Positions 1-8,185 of a stretch of 56,838 bases of DNA are shown in pieces. This DNA is from an uncultured Adlercreutzia sp. (GTDB lineage Bacteria; Actinomycetota; Coriobacteriia; Coriobacteriales; Eggerthellaceae): the NCBI GenBank assembly GCA_910589165.1, contig CAJUSP010000003.1, positions 1-56,838 on the forward strand. Direction: 5' to 3'. The notes below the pieces were generated by a model. The model saw only the letters and a list, made by a program, of their open reading frames with translations, was not told the origin of the DNA and made no database searches. How positions within the stretch are numbered: the stretch's first letter is position 1; each line of letters starts with the position of its first letter. Made by a program: the position numbers and the translations under genes.

Positions 1-574
<574 letters not shown>

Positions 575-575
<1 letters not shown>

Positions 576-1153
576 TAGCATTCACCTCCATCTGTTGTGT
601 CCTTGAGGACGTTGCGGGCGCGATTGAGCTGCGAGATCATGCTCGCGTCAATGTAGTTGCCGTCAACATCCATGATGATGCCGCCCAGGATGCCCTTGTC
701 GATGCGCTCGCGCAGCACCGCACGCTTTCCCAAGTCGGCCTCGGCTTTTTTCGTAATGAGTTGGCGCAGTTCGTCGTCCAGGGGCACGGCGGTGGTCACA
801 TCGACCACGCAGATCCCCAGCTTCTCTCCCAGAAGCTCGCGGTAGGCGTCGTACACGCGGGGCAGAAGGTCTGCCTGGCCGCGCTCGGCCATAACCGCCA
901 GCACTTCGCGCAGGGCCAGGTGGCAGGCCCCGAAGGTGCCTTCCACGAGCGCCTTGCGCTGCTCGGGCGTGAAGTCCGGATTCGACAGGCTCATGGTGAG
1001 CTGGAGATCGGCGCGCATGAGGCGGATGATCTCGCCCATCTGCTCGCGCACGTCCAGCACGGCCTCCTGGCCGCCGGCACCGTTGGCGCTGTCGAAGAGC
1101 ACCGATGCGTAAACCGCGACTTCCTCTTTCACGACGAGACGATTAGTTGCCAT
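575..1153 (-). CDS. atpH: ATP synthase F1 subunit delta (OSCP)
   Basis: Peripheral-stalk subunit linking b to the top of the alpha3beta3 head. The 192-residue protein begins MATNRLVVKEEVAVYAS and has the usual OSCP pattern: a helical N-terminal domain and a C-terminal segment with KRAVLRERIDKGILGGI, the conserved delta signature region. A longer in-frame extension upstream was rejected because it runs through atpF coding sequence in a low-quality frame; the chosen ATG overlaps the atpF stop by 11 bp, typical of this operon. Order F-H-A is canonical. Confidence 0.95.
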
Positions 1154-1751
1154 TGAAACTACCCGCCTCTTTGACGTAGCGCTCGATGATGGCGCGGTGC
1201 TCGCCCTCGGTGAGGTCCTCACCGATCAGACGGGCAGCGACATCGACCGAGGTGTCGGCCACGGTGGCCTGAAGATCGGCAACCGCCTGCTTCTTCTCGG
1301 CCTCGATGGCCGCCTTCGCCTTGGCGATCATGTCCGCGGCCTCGCTCTGGGCCTGGGCGGTGATGTCGGCCTTCACGGCCTCGCCCACCGCGCGGGCGTC
1401 GGCGACGATCTGAGCGGACTGGGCCTTGGCGTCGGCCAGCTGCTTCTGGTACTCGGCAAGCACGCGCTCGCTCTCGATCTGAGCTTCCTCAGACTTCTTC
1501 AGGGCCTCGCGGATGGTGCTCTCGCGCTTCTCGAGCATGCCGGCGAACATGGGCCAGCCGAACTTCGCGAGAATAACCCAGAGGATGATGAAGGCGATGA
1601 GCATGGGGATGAACTCCGCCATGTCGGGGAGAATGGCGGAGATGCCGCCGGACTCCTCTTCGCTAGCGAACGCGAGCGCAGGGAAAGCAGCGTTGAACGC
1701 CAGGGCGCCGAGCGCCACCTGAGCCGTTGCTTTTTTCGCTCTTGTCTTCAC
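1143..1751 (-). CDS. atpF: ATP synthase F0 subunit b with signal-peptide-like N-terminus
   Basis: Membrane-anchored peripheral stalk. After the N-terminus come one transmembrane helix (about residues 45-68), then a long charged coiled coil rich in Ala, Glu and Lys that binds delta. Oddly, the first 30 residues look like a secretory signal: basic KTRAKKATAQ, a hydrophobic run, then ALAFASEEE. This suggests cleavage or a reoriented N-terminal helix. Start: AGGAGG lies 8 nt before GTG at 1749-1751 but only 2 nt before ATG at 1755-1757, so the GTG start (202 aa) is preferred; the ATG would add two residues. Overlaps atpH by 11 bp. Confidence 0.93.
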   Translation of the reverse strand: MKTRAKKATAQVALGALAFNAAFPALAFASEEESGGISAILPDMAEFIPMLIAFIILWVILAKFGWPMFAGMLEKRESTIREALKKSEEAQIESERVLAEYQKQLADAKAQSAQIVADARAVGEAVKADITAQAQSEAADMIAKAKAAIEAEKKQAVADLQATVADTSVDVAARLIGEDLTEGEHRAIIERYVKEAGSFNGN

Positions 1752-1807
1752 GTGCATTTCCTCCTTCCAGCCTTAATACGGGCTTGATAACCGGTAAAAG
1801 ACTAGAA

Positions 1808-2026
1808 CTAGAGGATGAAGGCAAGCACGAAGCCGATGAGGGCGAGAGCCTCGGCCAGAGCGGCACCGATGATGAAGTTCGTGAACAGACGACCACCCAC
1901 TTCAGGCTGGCGGGCGGTGCCCACGCAGCAGCCGTAGCAGGCGATGCCGATGCCGAGGCCAGGGCCGATGGTGGCCAGGCCATAGCCGACGAGCTTCAGC
2001 GCAGCAATGACGAATACAGTTTCCAC
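1808..2026 (-). CDS. atpE: ATP synthase F0 subunit c
   Basis: Proteolipid ring subunit, 72 residues forming a two-helix hairpin with the RQP loop at 39-41 and the ion-binding carboxylate Glu59. The residues that normally mark sodium-binding rings (Gln in helix 1, Ser or Thr after the Glu) are Ile26 and Ala60, so the ring is predicted to move protons. Three cysteines (30, 33, 34) sit in helix 1 just before the loop, where the glycine-repeat motif normally runs; this is unusual. The GTG start at 2024-2026 follows AAAGGAGG at good spacing; the upstream ATG-initiated extension has no ribosome site. Confidence 0.94.
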   Translation of the reverse strand: METVFVIAALKLVGYGLATIGPGLGIGIACYGCCVGTARQPEVGGRLFTNFIIGAALAEALALIGFVLAFIL

Positions 2027-2167
2027 AGTTTCCTCCTTTAGGTCGTTTTTGAGCCTGTTTCCCAAAAACACTTACGGAATATGGTCTCCGGCACTGGTCG
2101 TGCCGGCTGAACCCAGATGGGTGCGGGGCGCGAGCCCCGGGAGTGCGCCGCGGCGGGCGCTTGGGGC

Positions 2168-2941
2168 CTAGTGGGCGGCCGTGGCGATCTGCACGTAGAC
2201 GGCGGACAGCACGGTGAACACGTAAGCCTGCAGGAAGGCCACCAGCGTCTCAAGCGCGTACATGGCGATGAGCAGCAGGAACCACGGCAGCGAGAGCACG
2301 CCGGAGATGGGGTCGAGCGCCTGGATGCCCACGGTGAGGAACACGCTGGAGGCCAGGGCGAAGATGCCGAGCACCATGTGGCCGGCGAACATGTTGCCGT
2401 AGAGTCGGACAGCCAGCGTCAGCCAGCGGATGCAGGTGGAGATGAGCTCCAGGAACCAGATGATGGGAACCATCGGCGCCGGCAGGCCCGAGGGGGCAAA
2501 CGACTTCAGGTAGCCCAGGCCGCCCTTGGCCTTGATGCCCCAGAAGTTGAAGTAGACAAAGGAGATGGTGGCCAGAGCCCAGGTCACCGAGATGGTGCCA
2601 GTCGGCGTCTTGCAGCCGGGGATGAGGCCCACGAAGTTCGAGATGAGGATGAAGAAGAACATGGTGGCCAGAAACGGCACGTGCTTCTTGAAGCCGTGGC
2701 CGATGATGCCCTCGCCCATGTCGTTGCGGACGAACTGGTAGCCGTACTCCACCGTGTTCACGAACTTGTTCGTGGGGATGAGGGTGAGCTTGCGGCCGAC
2801 CGCCAAAATGATCACCAGCGTGATGATCCAGCAGATGACCATCCACAGGATGTACTGGGTGACTCCGCCGAAAACCACGGTGGGATCGAAGGATGCCTGA
2901 AGATGAGGTACCTCTTCAGAGAGCATTTCAAGAGCGTCCAC
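2168..2941 (-). CDS. atpB: ATP synthase F0 subunit a
   Basis: Stator channel subunit carrying the two proton half-channels. The 257-residue protein has five to six hydrophobic helices; LTLAVRLYGNMFAGH holds the essential Arg179 (equivalent to E. coli Arg210) that faces the c-ring Glu. The C-terminal helices with the LETLVAFLQAYVFTVL signature are intact. A 141-nt gap separates it from atpE and contains two short GC hairpins but no gene. Confidence 0.96.
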   Translation of the reverse strand: MDALEMLSEEVPHLQASFDPTVVFGGVTQYILWMVICWIITLVIILAVGRKLTLIPTNKFVNTVEYGYQFVRNDMGEGIIGHGFKKHVPFLATMFFFILISNFVGLIPGCKTPTGTISVTWALATISFVYFNFWGIKAKGGLGYLKSFAPSGLPAPMVPIIWFLELISTCIRWLTLAVRLYGNMFAGHMVLGIFALASSVFLTVGIQALDPISGVLSLPWFLLLIAMYALETLVAFLQAYVFTVLSAVYVQIATAAH

Positions 2942-2954
2942 GTATCAACCTTTC

Positions 2955-3239
2955 CTAGCTTTTCCGAGCGAGCCGCGTCACACCGAACACAATGGCAGTG
3001 ACCGACAGCGCCCCGGCCTCCGACAGGACAAAGGGCAGCGCGGCATCGCGATTGACCGAGATGCAGATGATGGCGAAGGCGAACATGAGGACGAACGAGA
3101 CGATAAGGCAGAGCATGAGCATTCCCATATGCCCGAGGTTGCCCGAATCCGTCATGTGCTTCACCCGGTGCAAACCGAACACGAGCGGGGCGAAGCCCGC
3201 TATGCCAGCCAGGATACCGAGTGCGATTGCCAGTACCAT
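2955..3239 (-). CDS. Small membrane protein in the atpI position
   Basis: A 94-residue protein with three predicted membrane helices (about 2-22, 39-62, 69-88), first gene of the ATP synthase operon and 13 nt before atpB. This is where atpI (a helper of c-ring assembly or Mg transport) normally sits, and size and hydrophobicity fit, but no diagnostic motif could be recognised, so the role rests on position. Upstream, the minus strand has a TATCAT -10-like hexamer around 3295-3300 with a poor -35, a candidate operon promoter. Confidence 0.7.
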   Translation of the reverse strand: MVLAIALGILAGIAGFAPLVFGLHRVKHMTDSGNLGHMGMLMLCLIVSFVLMFAFAIICISVNRDAALPFVLSEAGALSVTAIVFGVTRLARKS

Positions 3240-3409
3240 ACCCTACTTTCGGTCGGGCGCTTATCGCGCTGTAAACCCAATTAAACCGCTACGTATGATA
3301 ACGGCTCGGTCACAAAAGGTAAGTGAGACCCTCTTTTTATTGGTGAGCGGTGAAAAGGTCGGGCGGTCGGCCCCAGGGTTGATCAGGGGAAATTTGTGCA
3401 TGTGCACGA

Positions 3410-3442
3410 AATACGCCCCCTGCGGCCGTGAACTGGGCGCAG
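3410..3442 (-). terminator. Hairpin after dCMP deaminase
   Basis: Arms GCCCCTGCG and CGCAGGGGGC on the minus strand enclose about 13 nt, 30 nt after the deaminase stop. The following run is only weakly U-rich, so it may act as a terminator or as an mRNA 3' end. Confidence 0.45.
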
Positions 3443-3471
3443 GGGCGCAAGGGTCGAGGAAGGCTGGCGCC

Positions 3472-3939
3472 TTAGGCTACCTCGTCGGGGACGAACTCGC
3501 GCACGAGGATGTCGGATTCGGCCAGAAGCTCTTGGGAGAGCTCATCGGGGTACGGGTTCTGGTAGACGATCTCGGTGATGCCAGCGTTGATGAGCATCTT
3601 CGCGCACACGACGCAGGGCTGGGTGTTCACGTAGATGGTGGCCCCGGCGATGTTGATGCCGTAGCGGGCCGCCTGGATGATGGCGTTCTGCTCGGCATGC
3701 AGGCCTCGGCAGATCTCGTGGCGCTGGCCGCTGGGCACGCCGAGCTGCTCGCGCAAACAGCCGGTCTCGCTGCAGTGGGTGAGCCCCGTGGGCACGCCGT
3801 TGTAGCCGGTGGCCAGGATGCGACGGTCCTTCACGATGACGGCGCCGACGCCCCGGCGCAGGCAGGTGGTGCGGGTGGCCACGTCGTTGGCCATCTTCAT
3901 GAAGTACTCGTCCCAGCTCGGGCGGTTGTCTTCTGCCAT
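3472..3939 (-). CDS. dCMP deaminase family protein (ComEB-like)
   Basis: Zinc-dependent deaminase predicted to convert dCMP to dUMP for thymidylate synthesis. Catalytic motif HAE at residues 81-83 and zinc ligands PCVVC at 108-112 are intact; an extra Cys/His cluster (C56, C61, H74, C78) matches the second zinc site typical of ComEB/dCMP deaminases. 155 residues, normal length. I chose ATG 3937-3939, preceded by CGGAG; a longer frame would run into the structured repeat at 3958-4112. That repeat separates it from upp upstream. Confidence 0.9.
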   Translation of the reverse strand: MAEDNRPSWDEYFMKMANDVATRTTCLRRGVGAVIVKDRRILATGYNGVPTGLTHCSETGCLREQLGVPSGQRHEICRGLHAEQNAIIQAARYGINIAGATIYVNTQPCVVCAKMLINAGITEIVYQNPYPDELSQELLAESDILVREFVPDEVA

Positions 3940-3957
3940 AACTGCTCCGTTCTGTCC

Positions 3958-4112
3958 GCGGAAGGTGCCGGGTATGCTATGCACGCACGCCCCGCTCCGC
4001 TGTTCGCCTTCGGCTCAGGCGCTTCGCTCCCTCATGCATTTAACAGCGAGCTTCGCTCGCGTTCAAGTTAGTGTTCAGAGGGTGCCAGCATAGCACACCC
4101 GGCACCTTCCGC
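3958..4112. repeat. 155-bp structured intergenic element, copy A
   Basis: Arms 3958-3981 and 4089-4112 are complementary over 24 bp with one mismatch. They enclose a core at 3991-4080 that is strongly similar to the core at 16300-16388, although the arms of the two copies are unrelated in sequence. The core has an inner hairpin GCGAGC-TTC-GCTCGC. The element lies between the upp stop and the deaminase start, ending 18 nt before the latter, so it could serve as terminator, leader or mobile palindrome. Confidence 0.8.
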
Positions 4113-4130
4113 TACTCTTCCTTGATCGGA

Positions 4131-4769
4131 CTACTCGGTCCCGAAGATTCGGTCGCCGGCGTCGCCGAGGCCCGGAACGATGTAGGCATCCTCGTTGAGG
4201 CCCTCGTCGATGGCACAGGCGTAGATGATGAGGTCGTCGTCGGCAGCGAGCAAGCGCTCGATGCCCTCGGGGGCGGCCACGATGCACAGGAAGCGGATGG
4301 TGCCCGCCACGCCGGACTCGCGCAGGTACTCCACGGCCGCGGCCGCCGAGCCGCCGGTGGCGAGCATGGGGTCGAGCACGTAGACGCGGCGGCTCGCGAT
4401 GTCGCGGGGCAGCTTGTCGTAGTAGCTTTCCGGCTGGTGGGTCTCCTCGTTGCGCTGCATGCCCAGATGCCCCACGCGCGCCGTGGGGATGACCTCCAGC
4501 GCGCCGTCGACCATGCCGAGGCCGGCGCGCAGAATGGGCACGAAGGCCACCTTGCGGCCGGTGATCTGCTTGGCGTCGAAGGGCGCGATGGGCGTGTGGA
4601 TGAACACGTTGGTCAGCGGCAGGTCGCGCGTGGCCTCGTAGGTCTCGAACAGCGACAGCTCGCTCACGATGTCGCGGAAGTCGTTGGAGGAGGTGTGCTT
4701 GTCGCGCAGGATGGACAGCTTGTGCTGGACGATGGGGTGGTCGAGCACGACGACGCGGTCGTTGTTCAT
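4131..4769 (-). CDS. upp: Uracil phosphoribosyltransferase
   Basis: Salvages uracil with PRPP to make UMP. The 212-residue protein has the family's usual length. The PRPP loop is DPMLATGGSA (about 131-140), and the C-terminal uracil-binding segment GLGDAGDRIFGTE is complete. It starts 1 nt after the glyA stop and its Shine-Dalgarno (GGAG) lies within the end of glyA, so glyA and upp are coupled. Confidence 0.97.
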   Translation of the reverse strand: MNNDRVVVLDHPIVQHKLSILRDKHTSSNDFRDIVSELSLFETYEATRDLPLTNVFIHTPIAPFDAKQITGRKVAFVPILRAGLGMVDGALEVIPTARVGHLGMQRNEETHQPESYYDKLPRDIASRRVYVLDPMLATGGSAAAAVEYLRESGVAGTIRFLCIVAAPEGIERLLAADDDLIIYACAIDEGLNEDAYIVPGLGDAGDRIFGTE

Positions 4770-4770
4770 A

Positions 4771-6027
4771 CTAGTACTCCAATCCGGGATAGAGGGGGTG
4801 GGCGTCGAGCATGGCGTTCACCTGGGTGCGGATGTCGGCGAGGACCGCCTCGTCTTCGGCGTTGAAGACGGCGCGGGCGATGAGCTGGCCGACGGCGTAG
4901 AAGTCGTCGGCGGTGAAGCCGCGGGTGGTGGCCGCCGCCGAGCCCACGCGGATGCCGCTGGTGACGAAGGGCGAGCGCTGCTCGTTGGGGATCGAGTTCT
5001 TGTTCACCGTGAGGCCGACGCTCTCGAGCAGCTTCTCGGCGTCCTTGCCGGTGATGTCGGAGGCCGTGAGGTCCACGAGGCACAGGTGGTTGTCGGTGCC
5101 GCCGGACACAAGGCGCAGGCCGCCGTCGATCATGCCCTGGCCCATCTGGGCGCAGTTGGCCACGACGTTTTCCATGTAGACGCGGTAGTCGGGCTTCAGG
5201 GCCTCGCCGAAGGCCACGGCCTTGCCGGCGATGACGTGCATGAGCGGGCCGCCCTGGGCGCCGGGGAAGATGGCCTTGTTGATCTTCGCGGCCAAATCCT
5301 CGCGGTTCGTGAGGATGAAGCCGCCGCGCGGGCCGCGCAGGGTCTTGTGGCTTGTGGAGGTGACGATATCGGCGTGGGGCACGGGACTCGGGTGCAGGCC
5401 CGCGGCCACGAGGCCGGCGATGTGGGCCATGTCCACCATGAGGTAGGCGCCCACCTCGTGGGCGATGTCGGCCATGCGGGCGAAGTCGATGAAGCGGGGG
5501 TAGGCGCTCGCGCCGCCGACGATGACCTTCGGGCGCACCTCCTTGGCCACGCGCTCGAGCTCGTCGTAGTCGATGGTCTCGGTTTCCGGGTCCACGCCGT
5601 AGGAGACGATGTTGTACAGAAGCCCCGAGAAGTTCACCGGCGAGCCGTGGGTGAGGTGGCCGCCGTGGTCCAGGCTCATGCCGAGCACCGTGTCGCCGGG
5701 CTCGATGATGGAAAGGTACGCGCCGAAGTTCGCGCTGGCGCCGGAGTGGGGCTGCACGTTGGCGAAGGCGGCGCCGTAGAGCTCGCAAGCGCGGTCGCGG
5801 GCGAGGTCCTCCACCATATCGACCTTCTCGCAGCCGCCGTAGTAGCGCTTGCCGGGGTAGCCCTCGGCGTACTTGTTGGTGAGCACGCTGCCCACGGCCT
5901 CCATGACGGCGCGGGAGGTGAAGTTCTCCGAGGCGATGAGCTCGACGCTGCCGCGCTGGCGGGCCAGCTCGGCGCGCAGGCACTCGGTGACCTGCGGGTC
6001 TTCCGCAGCTAGAAATTCAAGGGCCAT
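4771..6027 (-). CDS. glyA: Serine hydroxymethyltransferase
   Basis: PLP enzyme that converts serine and tetrahydrofolate to glycine and methylene-THF, the one-carbon donor used by thymidylate synthesis. 418 residues, full length. The PLP lysine is Lys228 in TSTSHKTLRGPRGG, and the N-terminal IASENF and GYPGKRYYGG motifs are present. It lies 9 nt downstream of rpiB and directly upstream of upp. Confidence 0.98.
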   Translation of the reverse strand: MALEFLAAEDPQVTECLRAELARQRGSVELIASENFTSRAVMEAVGSVLTNKYAEGYPGKRYYGGCEKVDMVEDLARDRACELYGAAFANVQPHSGASANFGAYLSIIEPGDTVLGMSLDHGGHLTHGSPVNFSGLLYNIVSYGVDPETETIDYDELERVAKEVRPKVIVGGASAYPRFIDFARMADIAHEVGAYLMVDMAHIAGLVAAGLHPSPVPHADIVTSTSHKTLRGPRGGFILTNREDLAAKINKAIFPGAQGGPLMHVIAGKAVAFGEALKPDYRVYMENVVANCAQMGQGMIDGGLRLVSGGTDNHLCLVDLTASDITGKDAEKLLESVGLTVNKNSIPNEQRSPFVTSGIRVGSAAATTRGFTADDFYAVGQLIARAVFNAEDEAVLADIRTQVNAMLDAHPLYPGLEY

Positions 6028-6036
6028 GCTTTCTCC

Positions 6037-6471
6037 TTAGTCGAGGGCCATTATCTTTTCCACACGGCCCGTGTGGCGGCCGCCGGCGAAATTCGTTGAC
6101 AGGAACGCGTCCAGGATGCGCTCGTTCTCCTCGAGGGAGACGAAGCGGCCGGACAGCGTGATGAGGTTGGCGTCGTTGTGCTCGCGGCACAAGGCGGCGA
6201 ACTGGGGCGTGATGATGTTCGCCGCGCGGATGCCGGGAACCTTGTCGGCGGCCATGGCCATGCCGATACCCGTGCCGCAGACGAGCACGCCGCGCTCGAC
6301 GGCGCCCTCGGCCACATCGCGGGCGACGGGGACGGCGAAGTCCGGGTAGTCGACGCGGTCGTCGTTGTCGGGCCCGCGGTCGATCACCTCGTGGCCCGCA
6401 TCACGCAGGTAGGCCGCGAGGGCCTGCTTCTGCTCGAATCCGGCATGGTCGCTTCCGATGCTCAGGCGCAT
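6037..6471 (-). CDS. rpiB: Ribose-5-phosphate isomerase B
   Basis: Interconverts ribulose-5-P and ribose-5-P, feeding PRPP used by the neighbouring upp. The 144-residue protein opens MRLSIGSDHAGF and has the catalytic Cys65 in CGTGIGM and HTGR near the C-terminus. ATG 6469-6471 was chosen because AGGAG lies 6 nt upstream; an ATG nine codons earlier lacks such a site. RpiB/LacAB relatives share the fold, but the RpiB pattern is clear. Confidence 0.94.
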   Translation of the reverse strand: MRLSIGSDHAGFEQKQALAAYLRDAGHEVIDRGPDNDDRVDYPDFAVPVARDVAEGAVERGVLVCGTGIGMAMAADKVPGIRAANIITPQFAALCREHNDANLITLSGRFVSLEENERILDAFLSTNFAGGRHTGRVEKIMALD

Positions 6472-6582
6472 AGGCGCTCCTTCCCCGTTGGTTTCCATCG
6501 CTGCCTATTGTAGGCGCTCGCGCACTGCCCCGTGCGGGCTTTTCGCCAAGCTGCCGAAACAATTCGCAACGTTTGCAAGGGG

Positions 6583-8073
6583 TCAGCTGCGGATGCGGGC
6601 GATGGCGGCTCGCCAGGCGGCTAGGCGCGCGGCGCGCTCGGCGTCGTCGAAGGTGGGCAGGAAGCGGTCCTCCCCTTCCCGCAGGGCCAGAAGGGCCTCG
6701 GTGCTCGGCCAGAAGCCCGTGGTAAGGCCCGCCAGGAAAGCGGCGCCTAAGGCCGTGGTCTCGGCGTTGGCCGGGCGGCGCAGCGGGCAGCCGAGCATAT
6801 CGGCCTGGAACTGCATGAGGAAGTCGTTGGACGAGGCGCCGCCATCGACATTCAGCACGCTCGGCGGCAGGCCGGCATCGTCGGCCATGGCCTGAACCAA
6901 GTCGCACACCTGGTAGGCGAGCGCCTCCAGGGCCGCCCGCACGATGTGGGCCCGTCCCGCGCCGCGAGTGAGCCCGAGGATGGCCCCGCGCGCCTCGGCG
7001 TCCCACCACGGCGCCCCAAGCCCCGTGAAGGCCGGCACCACCATGACGCCGCCGGTGGAGGGCACGCTGCGGGCGATGGCATCGGTCTCGCGCACGTCGT
7101 CGATGATGCCGAGCTCGTCGCGCAGCCACTGGATAAGGGCGCCGGCCACAAAGACGCTGCCCTCGAGCGCGTACTCGGTGCCGACGGTGCCCGGGGCGCT
7201 CGCGGCCACGGTGGTGATGAGGCCGTTCTTGCTCGCACAGGCATCGTGGCCGGTGTGCATAAGCAGAAAGCACCCGGTGCCGTAAGTGTTCTTCGCCTGG
7301 CCGGGGCCGAAGCAGCACTGGCCGAAGAGCGCCGCCTGCTGATCGCCCGCCACCCCGCGGATGGGCACGCCCTGCACGAGCCCCGGGTTCGCCGTCACGC
7401 CGAAGTCGCCGGCCGAGGGGCGCACCTCGGGAAGCAACGCCTCGGGGATGCCGAAGAGCTCCAGCAGGTAGGGGTCCCAGCGGTTCTCGTGGATGTTGTA
7501 GAGCATGGTGCGGCTCGCGTTGGTGACGTCGGTGGCGTGCACGGCGCCGTAGGTGAGCTTCCAGATGAGCCAGCTGTCCACGGTGCCGAAAGCCAGCTCG
7601 CCGGCCTCGGCCCGGGCACGGGCGCCGGGCACCTCGCCCAGAATCCACGCGAGCTTGCTGGCCGAGAAGTAGGCATCGGGAATGAGCCCCGTGCGCGCGG
7701 TGATTTCCGCGGCCACGGCCGGGTCGGCGGTGAGGGCCTCCACCATGGGGGCCGTGCGGCGGCACTGCCACACGATGGCGTTGGTGATGGGCTCACCGGT
7801 GGCGCGGTCCCACACGATGGTGGTCTCGCGTTGGTTGGTGATGCCGATGGAGTCGATGTCCTCGGGGCTCACGCTGTGGCCGGTGATGAGCTCGGTGAGC
7901 GCGCCGAGCTGGGAGGAGAGCAGGTCGTGGGGGTTGTGCTCGACCCAGCCGGGCTGCGGGTAGATCTGCGGGAAGGGGCGCTGGACGCTGGCGACGGGGC
8001 GGCCGGCGCGATCGATGAGCATAGCGCGGGACGAAGTGGTGCCCTGGTCCAGTGCGATCACGTATTTCTTCAT
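6583..8073 (-). CDS. glpK: Glycerol kinase
   Basis: Phosphorylates glycerol to glycerol-3-phosphate. The 496-residue FGGY kinase starts with the phosphate-binding DQGTTSSR (9-16) and keeps GGVMVVPAFTGLGAPWWD and the C-terminal GGASSNDFLMQFQAD signature. The adjacent upstream hydrolase resembles monoacylglycerol lipases, so the two might supply and use glycerol, though a large hairpin at 8119-8174 lies between them. Confidence 0.97.
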   Translation of the reverse strand: MKKYVIALDQGTTSSRAMLIDRAGRPVASVQRPFPQIYPQPGWVEHNPHDLLSSQLGALTELITGHSVSPEDIDSIGITNQRETTIVWDRATGEPITNAIVWQCRRTAPMVEALTADPAVAAEITARTGLIPDAYFSASKLAWILGEVPGARARAEAGELAFGTVDSWLIWKLTYGAVHATDVTNASRTMLYNIHENRWDPYLLELFGIPEALLPEVRPSAGDFGVTANPGLVQGVPIRGVAGDQQAALFGQCCFGPGQAKNTYGTGCFLLMHTGHDACASKNGLITTVAASAPGTVGTEYALEGSVFVAGALIQWLRDELGIIDDVRETDAIARSVPSTGGVMVVPAFTGLGAPWWDAEARGAILGLTRGAGRAHIVRAALEALAYQVCDLVQAMADDAGLPPSVLNVDGGASSNDFLMQFQADMLGCPLRRPANAETTALGAAFLAGLTTGFWPSTEALLALREGEDRFLPTFDDAERAARLAAWRAAIARIRS

Positions 8074-8118
8074 GCGGATCCTCTCGGGTTCTTGCTTGGG
8101 GCTCTGCCGGGATCGGGC

Positions 8119-8174
8119 TACGGGGTAGTGCTCAGTCGCTCAGACAGTCCTCGCTCGGTGAGCACCACCCCGTA
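8119..8174 (-). terminator. Long hairpin between hydrolase and glpK
   Basis: Arms 8119-8134 and 8159-8174 are 16 nt each with one mismatch, enclosing a 24-nt loop at 8135-8158. It lies 11 nt after the hydrolase stop. There is no U-tract; it may terminate transcription in a factor-dependent way or belong to the same class of long hairpins seen at 3958 and 16267. Confidence 0.55.
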
Positions 8175-8185
8175 TCCCTCTAAAC

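Noticed and set aside
4669..6012. Long plus-strand frame opposite glyA
   Set aside because: glyA on the minus strand has all SHMT motifs; the opposite frame has no recognisable domain or ribosome site.
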